From: Halocafeteria seosinensis
Taxonomy: Eukaryota > Sar > Bigyra > Bicosoecida
Assembly: GCA_001687465.1 (NCBI GenBank)
Contig: LVLI01000059.1
Coordinates: 1-56,833 of the forward strand
Reading direction: 5' to 3'
Length of the DNA: 56,833 nucleotides
Shown here: positions 50,575 to 56,833 of the stretch, in pieces
How the letters are laid out: every line of letters begins with the position of its first letter
How positions within the stretch are numbered: the first letter of the stretch is position 1
Position numbers and translations under genes: made by a program
Notes under the pieces: generated by a model
Seen by the model: only the letters and a program-made list of their open reading frames with translations
The model's database searches: none
What the model was told of the DNA's origin: nothing

Positions 50575-53500
50575 ATGGAGGACGTTAAGCCCTCGGGTGG
50601 CGGGGAGGAGAGACATTACCATTACAGATCACTAGGTTCAGAGGAGAATCTCTGGCAAGACACAATGAATACCCCAGTGCAGCAGCAACAACAACAACAG
50701 CGCTATCGTGGTCTCCCTGAGGAGTATGAAGGGGAGGAAGGGGCGCGTCCATCGTCGGCTCCGGGAGCTCAAGCCCATTACAAGGGATACGCTCCATATT
50801 ACCACAGTCCAGAGCAGTACGCTCTGCATACACAAAGCAGACGATGGGACCACAATACCAGTCCGGGGAGTGATTCATTGAGAGAGATATATCGTCCTAC
50901 TGAGCATCAGCATCAGCCCCCTGCTGCCGCCGTGGAAGATGGGATACACACAGCCGATCTGGAAGCGCAGCTAGCCAGTATATACTCGGTCAGTGGGATT
51001 TCGAGAAGTAATGGCTACTCTCAGCGTACGGGACAGGCGACGAGACCGACGGCAGGAACGCAGCGGCAAAATGGTGCTGTGGAGAACCAGCTAGTCGTTG
51101 GTGCCAAGCCGCAACGTCATGATGATGATAGGAATGACGATGATGAGGGATGGAGTGAGGAGACGGCAAGGTTATATGAAGAGATCAAAAAGAAGAACGC
51201 GTTGCTGGTGCGGGCACGAGGTACGATTGAAGAGCTTCAGGAAGAGCTTGAGACTTCACGGACAGAAACTCAGAAAGCGCGCCAAGAAGTAGCTAACTTG
51301 ATGAATAGGCTTCGCGAAAAGGAGAAAGAAAGCACAGAACTCCAGGAACAACTAGGAGTTGCTCAGAATGAACGGGAACAGTACAAGACGGAATTAGAGT
51401 CTCTTAAGAACTCGACACAAAGGGATGATGCTCGTACACGGGAACTCTCAGAAGCTGTACAACAGAAAGACTCCCAGCTGCAACGTCTAGAGGATGAAAA
51501 GCAACAAGTACGTGTTCGCAAGTCAACTCGCAGATAACATGTTGAGGAACGAATACTGTTTGTAGCGGGATCGCTCCCTTGTGGTACACTGATTCCGATT
51601 CTATGTTTCTTCGTGAATACAGCTCGAACGCGAATGTCGGCATTTATCGCGCTCATTGGAAGAAACGCAGACGACCTCCTCCGAGTATGAAAGCTTGGTG
51701 AAGACAAAAGATCAAGAAATTGAGCGCCTTCATCAACAGCTGCAGTATGTTCGCCAGGCCTATACTCACTCGGAACGAGAGACCAAGCAAATGACCGAGG
51801 AAGAGTACAAGGAAATGGAAAACTTGGAGCAGTACGCAGCTACTTTACGAACAAAACTGTTGAACTATGAGCAGGCGCTGAAAGCTGCACCGTCTCGTGA
51901 GGAAATGTTGGAGAAAGACGAGCAACTAAAGCGGCTAAGTAAGCAGCTAGCTGACATTTCGCGTGACGCTGACGTAGAGGGAGAGCAGACGGAGAAGGAA
52001 GTAGAGCAGTTGAAGAATCAAATAGCGCAGTACAGCAAGATCAATCAGGATCAGCAAAAACAGATTATGAACTTGAAGCATGAAATCTCCTCAAGGGATG
52101 AGCGCTTGCGTCGTACCGAACAACACTGGAATGACGCCGAGGGTGCGGACAATGAAGCCCGAATTGAGTTGCAGATATCTCAGAGTCGTATTCGGGAACT
52201 TGAGAGCCTTGTCCAAACGTATCAGAATAATTTAGACTCTGCGTATCAATCAATGAATCAGCAAAAAGAAAAGCTAGAAGGCGAAAAGCGCCAAGCGTAC
52301 GAAGAACTGAGCGAAGTCAAAGAAAACTCAGATGCAGAAATAGAACGGCTAAAGGAGCAGTTGGAACTATGGAAATATCAAATCCGGACGAAGCTGTTTG
52401 AGTTCTTACCGTCTCCAGACGGATTCCCATACCACTCTAAGGAAGAGCAACAATATTTCTCCGATCATGGAATGTTGCAGTTACTTAAGCAGATGCCTCG
52501 GATCAAGGAATGGTTTGTCAAAGCGGTGCGGTCTCAAGAACAACATATGTCGAGTCAGTGGGAGCGATGGACTCATAACATGGCCAGTATGGAAAGAAGT
52601 CTGGACAAGCTGGAAAGCAAGTTTTATGATGTTCAGCGATCGTTTTCGCAAGAGCAACAACAGCGCAAATCTGCCCAACAGCGGGCGCAATCGCTGCTTA
52701 CGGAGCACGCTACTTTATCGGAACGGCTCCATCATAAAGATTCTGAGATTAACTCGTTACGTGATAGTTGCGATGCTACGGCAGATCAGCTAAAGGAATT
52801 GGAAGGGCAAAATCGTGATCTCCAGTCCAGAATTGATACAATCCGTGAAGAGCAACGCGTTGCGGGGGAGGAGCATGCTGAGGAATTGGAGCAATGGAAG
52901 AAATGGGGTGAACATACGGAGTCTTGCTTACGTCGTGCTGAGAAAGAACGTGATGAATTGATTAATACCCAGCAAGAGTTTATTGAGAGGGTGAATTCAC
53001 TGCAAAATGCTGCTGGTTTGCAGTACGATTTGTCTTCACAAGAAGTAGGATCAGAAGTGATGAAAGCCCTTGGAGCGCTGGAGGACTCAGTCTTGCAGCC
53101 TGTTAGTGAGCCAGCTCCAAGTATGCCAAGTCATTTGCGAGAATCGTTAGATGGGAATATCGATCGGTTAGGGTTGATTGTTCGTGATATCGAACGTTTG
53201 TTCCAACAGTGCGAAAAAGCAGCGACCAAGTTGTCTCGAGATACAGGTGGTCTGGGTGAAAATCGTCAGATAATCAACCAGCTGGCTCAGAATAACCAAG
53301 ATTTATTAGAAAGGGTACGAAATATGGGGCATGAGTTCTCAAGGTTATACGAGGACATTAGGGAATTCTTTTTGCACCCACCATCCCCGAAGCGGAAGGG
53401 CACATCAAGATCTCCGCAGCGCTTGCCGTCTCATCAACCAGGTTGGCAGTCTCATGGAACTTCCCAGCTTCAGCATGCCCAGGATACCCGGCGTGACGTA

Positions 53501-53689
53501 GTGCAAGAGCATGATTTTTTTGGAACAGGACATCAACAGTCCGTATCTCCTCCAAAGCCACAAACATCTTCCCAGACTTTCAAGCACGATACACGCAGGC
53601 AACTCCAGGAGGATTTGAGTAGCAGGTTCCAAGATCTGGGAAGCCGGCTGAATCAAACTTCGAGAAAAATGTTAAGTGGAGCCGGATGA
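50575..53689 (+). CDS. long coiled-coil protein
   Basis: Two exons (50575-51507 and 51623-53689), joined in phase 0 across a 115-bp intron, give 999 residues. The first 190 residues are disordered, with a Gln run (QQQQQQQR) and many Pro, Gly and Tyr. From about residue 195 to 830 heptad-rich coiled coil dominates (EELQEELETSRTETQKARQE and similar), interrupted by a short globular-looking part near residues 560-600 (LFEFLPSPDGFPYHSKEEQQ). The C-terminus (860-999) is again disordered, Pro/Ser/Gln-rich. Such proteins are often centrosomal, ciliary-base, Golgi or cytoskeletal scaffolds, but I recognise no specific family. Its 3' end faces the fumarase gene 138 bases away. Confidence 0.75.
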
Positions 53690-53827
53690 ACCTGTTCAGT
53701 TTCTTAAGTCACCATTTAAAGGATAGTACTGAATACTGTAAATGCGCAAGAGCACAGATGGTGTTGTATTTTTGCAATGTTCGTGAACGCAAGATCCACA
53801 AAATCCGTTTGCGAAAAGCAAACAAGC

Positions 53828-55486
53828 CTACGATCGTTTAGATGGACCAATCATGTTTTCGGGTCGGACGTACTTATCAAACTCTTCTCCAGTCAAATAT
53901 CCCAATTCAACACATGCTTCCTTCAGCGTCTTTCGCTCTTTGTATGCTTTCTTTGCAGTCGCAGCAGCCTTATCGTATCCGATATGAGGATTCAAGGCTG
54001 TGACAAGCATCAAACTGTCGTGAAGCAGCTTGTCAATGCGTTCTTTGTTCGCTTCAATTCCCACAACACACTTATCAGCAAATGTAGTGCAGGCATCTCC
54101 GATAAGTCTCGCCGATTGCAAGTAGTTCGAAACCATCATTGGCTTGAAAACATTTAGTTCAAAGTGGCCATTACTTCCACCTACAGTGACAGCTACGTGA
54201 TTACCCATCACTTGAGCAGCGACCATCGTCAATGCTTCACATTGAGTAGGGTTGACTTTTCCAGGCATGATACTGCTTCCAGGTTCATTTTCGGGAAGGA
54301 TAAGCTCCCCAAGTCCGCAACGCGGTCCAGAACCTAAGAAGCGGATGTCATTTGCGATTTTCATGAGACTCGTAGCGACGGTGTTCAGAGCTCCCGATGC
54401 ATCAACGAGCGCGTCGTGTGCGGCCAAGGCCTCAAACTTATTGGGCGCTGTCTTGAAGTCCATGTTGGTTTCTTTGGCAATTTCTTGAGCAATGCGCACA
54501 TCGAACCCCTCGACGCTATTCAGTCCAGTACCGACGGCGGTTCCTCCTTGAGCTAACTCCAAAAGACCGGGCAGGACACGTTCGACACGTTCCATGGAAT
54601 AGTTGAGCTGTTGAAGATAGCCTGAGAACTCTTGCTTTAGTGTCAAAGGGGTCGCATCTTGGGTATGCGTACGCCCAATCTTGATAATGTCCCCAAACTC
54701 TTCCATTTTTTTCTCCACCGAGTCTCGAAGATGACGCAAGCCTGGAAGTGTGGTGTGCTTCGTCATGATGGCTGCCGCAATGTACATGGCCGTGGGGTAA
54801 CTATCATTGCTGGACATGCCCATGTTCACATGGTCATTGGGGTGCACGGGTGATTTGCTTCCCAGGTCTCCTCCTAGAATCTCAATAGCCCTATTCGCAA
54901 TCACCTCGTTGGAATTCATGTTGCTTTGCGTTCCGGACCCCGTTTGGAAAGTGACCTGCATCCATACACGTCTCTTTGCCACACCCACAATGAGACACAC
55001 AATGAGAAACAGTGCTATATGATGATTACGTACCAATGGAAAATGATCATCGAGCTTTCCTTGTATGACTTCATCGCACGCCTGGATGATGGCATTCCCG
55101 AGATCTTTGGGGAGGCGTCCATACTCCATATTGACTTTGGCCGCGCACTTTTTGAGGATGCCGAATCCACGCATGACTTGAGGGGGCATCTTGTCTGCCT
55201 CTCCCCCAATGGGGAAATTCTGGAGGGATCTCTGCGTCTGCGCACCCCAGTATTTGTCCGCGGGAACTTGGAGTTCCCCCATGGTGTCCGTCTCCACACG
55301 CACATTGCTATCCGTGCTCGACGCGGCTCGTTTGGCGGCGGCAGGAGATGGGTGGATCTGCCTTATCTGCCGCCCTTGGAGCACATAGTCCGCGGACGAA
55401 CATGATGCCGAAGCCATCATGGGAAGGGTTAAGGATGGTCGCTGAAGGGTGCGTCGAGCCAAAGCACGAGAGCACGACACAAACAT
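53828..55486 (-). CDS. FH: mitochondrial class II fumarate hydratase
   Basis: Converts fumarate to L-malate in the citric acid cycle. Two exons, 55486-55034 and 54955-53828, separated by a 78-bp stop-free intron that must be removed to restore the normal [18 protein letters not shown] sequence; the protein is about 526 residues. The class II signature [17 protein letters not shown] and the active-site region [16 protein letters not shown] are intact, as is [14 protein letters not shown]. The N-terminal 75 residues are rich in Arg, Ser and Ala and poor in acids, typical of a mitochondrial presequence; the mature enzyme begins near [20 protein letters not shown]. The length after the presequence matches animal and bacterial FumC (about 460 residues). 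Confidence 0.95.
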   Translation of the reverse strand: MFVSCSRALARRTLQRPSLTLPMMASASCSSADYVLQGRQIRQIHPSPAAAKRAASSTDSNVRVETDTMGELQVPADKYWGAQTQRSLQNFPIGGEADKMPPQVMRGFGILKKCAAKVNMEYGRLPKDLGNAIIQACDEVIQGKLDDHFPLVRNHHIALFLIVCLIVGVAKRRVWMQVTFQTGSGTQSNMNSNEVIANRAIEILGGDLGSKSPVHPNDHVNMGMSSNDSYPTAMYIAAAIMTKHTTLPGLRHLRDSVEKKMEEFGDIIKIGRTHTQDATPLTLKQEFSGYLQQLNYSMERVERVLPGLLELAQGGTAVGTGLNSVEGFDVRIAQEIAKETNMDFKTAPNKFEALAAHDALVDASGALNTVATSLMKIANDIRFLGSGPRCGLGELILPENEPGSSIMPGKVNPTQCEALTMVAAQVMGNHVAVTVGGSNGHFELNVFKPMMVSNYLQSARLIGDACTTFADKCVVGIEANKERIDKLLHDSLMLVTALNPHIGYDKAAATAKKAYKERKTLKEACVELGYLTGEEFDKYVRPENMIGPSKRS

Positions 55487-55589
55487 AGCTAGCTAGTTTG
55501 CAGGACAACGACAACAGCAAAAAGTACCACTGGAAAGATCGTGGGGACAAAAATATAATTTAACCTCTGCGTGCGTGTTACGCAGCTTT

Positions 55590-55650
55590 TAGCTAGATGG
55601 TTGGGGACCATCGCATTATCCTAATGTGGGGACCATCGCAAAATCCTAAT
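55590..55650. repeat. two tandem 25-bp repeats upstream of fumarase
   Basis: The unit GGGGACCATCGCA..ATCCTAATGT occurs twice in direct succession (about 55597-55621 and 55622-55653), with small differences in the centre. The repeats sit about 110-165 bases upstream of the fumarase start codon on the opposite strand. They may be part of its promoter or an unrelated minisatellite. Confidence 0.7.
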
Positions 55651-55653
55651 GTG

Positions 55654-56833
55654 CTGAACTGTCAAACTTTCCTTCGGGTACGGGGATACCCGGGGTCAGC
55701 GAACTTTAAAAGGTATTTATTGAACAGGTTTGGGCATGATGGTGGTGTTTCACGTCTGTAGTGTGGGAGAAGTAGTCATAGAAAGCGTTGATCACCAGGG
55801 AAGCCGAATTCATGAAGTTTGGGATACGAGGAGAGTCGTTCAAAACAGACGGTAAACCTAGTCCGTGGAGGGTTCAGTTTGGGAGGAATTGTATTAGACC
55901 ACACAACGAGTATTACAGTGGATTCATTTTTCACCATTGAGAAGATAATGTTATTGCAGTCAATATGTTGATAACGTTTATCTTATGAATGCCTCATGTG
56001 GTGGCTGGGGGAACTTCCAACGTGGTGAACGTTGACAGGGGATGGTGAACGTTAGCGCGCAATTTTTAACACTATAGCATTGGGACTTCTGCCTTTCACT
56101 ATTCCAGTGTACTTCCATGTAAAGGAGAAACAGATGAGTAGACACGGTAGAGCTCAGTGATTTAGCGATTCGAAGGCGAATATGAGCGGCAGGGCGCGTT
56201 GCTTGACGTACTGCTATGTTGACAGTCCCATGAATTCCTCATGTGGTGGATTGGATCGGAGACTGATATAGTGAAACCATTGGCCTGATGATCCTCGTCT
56301 CAATAACGTTAAGGGGTGTTCAATGGTGATATTGTTACTCTGGGATGCGTGGAAAAGGGTAGTGAAAAATGGACGTTAACANATGGGGAGAGGGCTATCG
56401 CAGATAAATGTACTCACACCTGGGGGATAATTGTAGTGCATTTTTGACGACTGGTGGGGACGTATTTTTTTCCGTTTGGTCCTTCCTAAAGATNGACGTT
56501 TGAAGTGGGTGGTAATCGTTGCCTCTGGAAATCCTTGGAAGCCACCATACTCAGCGATCTCCGTCATGACAACTACGTTTTGGCTATGCGCATCGAGGGT
56601 GAGGTTAGTACAGACCGTATGAGTGTCCGGGATGGGAACTTGATGCCGGATTTGACCGGCTTGCCGTAGCTTGGAGAAGGGGTGTGTTGAACCCCCGTAC
56701 TAGAGCATTTCAAACTCCACCATAGCTCACATGCCCCTATGGAGTGTATGTTCATAATTCTTCTCTGTTGAACGGCGAGTTCTATGGGATTTCTTCTTGG
56801 CATTTCCCCGTGCAAGCGGACTTCGAGGTGGTC
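55654..56833. other. right edge without recognisable gene
   Basis: No known protein is visible. Minus-strand frames at 56815-56573 and 56567-56376 may be one broken unit. The word ATGAAT(G/T)CCTCATGTGGTGG occurs at 55986 and 56232, and GGTGAACGTT occurs twice near 56020-56055, so the stretch is repetitive. Ambiguous bases lie at 56382 and 56494. It may be mobile-element debris. Confidence 0.4.

Noticed and set aside
1-56833. CRISPR arrays, operons and bacterial promoters
   Set aside because: The genes are spliced eukaryotic genes. No regular spaced repeats of CRISPR type and no polycistronic packing are present.

Overview
The window is nuclear DNA from a microbial eukaryote with short spliceosomal introns. 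Coding regions break at GT...AG junctions of about 52-115 bp that restore frame exactly. The products include mitochondrial assembly factors, a fumarase with a presequence, a transmembrane class III nucleotide cyclase, mucin-like membrane proteins and a homologue of the ciliary dynein-assembly factor TTC12. The TTC12 gene argues for a lineage with motile cilia. The species cannot be named from the sequence. A cyclase with inverted C1/C2 halves recalls the guanylyl cyclases of ciliates and apicomplexans, but that alone does not place it in the alveolates.

Layout. 1-5.9 kb: a membrane sulfotransferase, its decayed duplicate, a dispersed repeat, and degraded minus-strand open frames, some Ser/Thr-rich. 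5.9-12.7 kb: one giant minus-strand surface protein (lectin-like fold, Cys-rich module, mucin tract with a near-perfect 390-bp duplication, large ectodomain, polytopic membrane region). 13.5-14.7 kb: an RNase H plus chromodomain fragment of mobile-element type. 16.5-19.6 kb: TTC12-like gene, six exons. 20.1-24.1 kb: a GLUG-repeat membrane protein and a scrambled relic of a second copy. 24.2-25.1 kb: TrmH-type RNA 2'-O-methyltransferase. 26.0-29.5 kb: 12-TM cyclase. 30.5-35.9 kb: a surface protein with five copies of a module I do not recognise. 36.2-37.7 kb: a second GLUG protein with an apparent frameshift. 38.4-40.0 kb: MIC19-like CHCH protein and an LYRM9-like protein. 40.6-43.3 kb: third GLUG protein. 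45.4-48.9 kb: a Wntless-like seven-TM protein fused to a class 3 lipase. 50.6-53.7 kb: long coiled-coil protein. 53.8-55.5 kb: class II fumarase. The last 1.3 kb and the first 1.3 kb hold no gene I recognise and contain the window's only ambiguous bases.

The genes do not form a pathway. Two themes stand out. One is a cluster of rapidly evolving cell-surface proteins (the giant protein, three GLUG proteins plus a relic, and the five-module protein) spread over about 37 kb with mucin-like stalks, tandem repeats and duplicated debris. The other is a set of conserved housekeeping genes (fumarase, MIC19, LYRM9, TrmH, TTC12) between them. The most unusual items are the inverted-order cyclase, the unrecognised repeated module, the Wntless-lipase fusion, and a conserved basic C-terminus (consensus PAxRPKRxVxG) shared by the GLUG proteins.

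All exon boundaries were inferred by eye from frame and protein similarity, with no transcript data. Family names rest on motif recognition, not on a database search.
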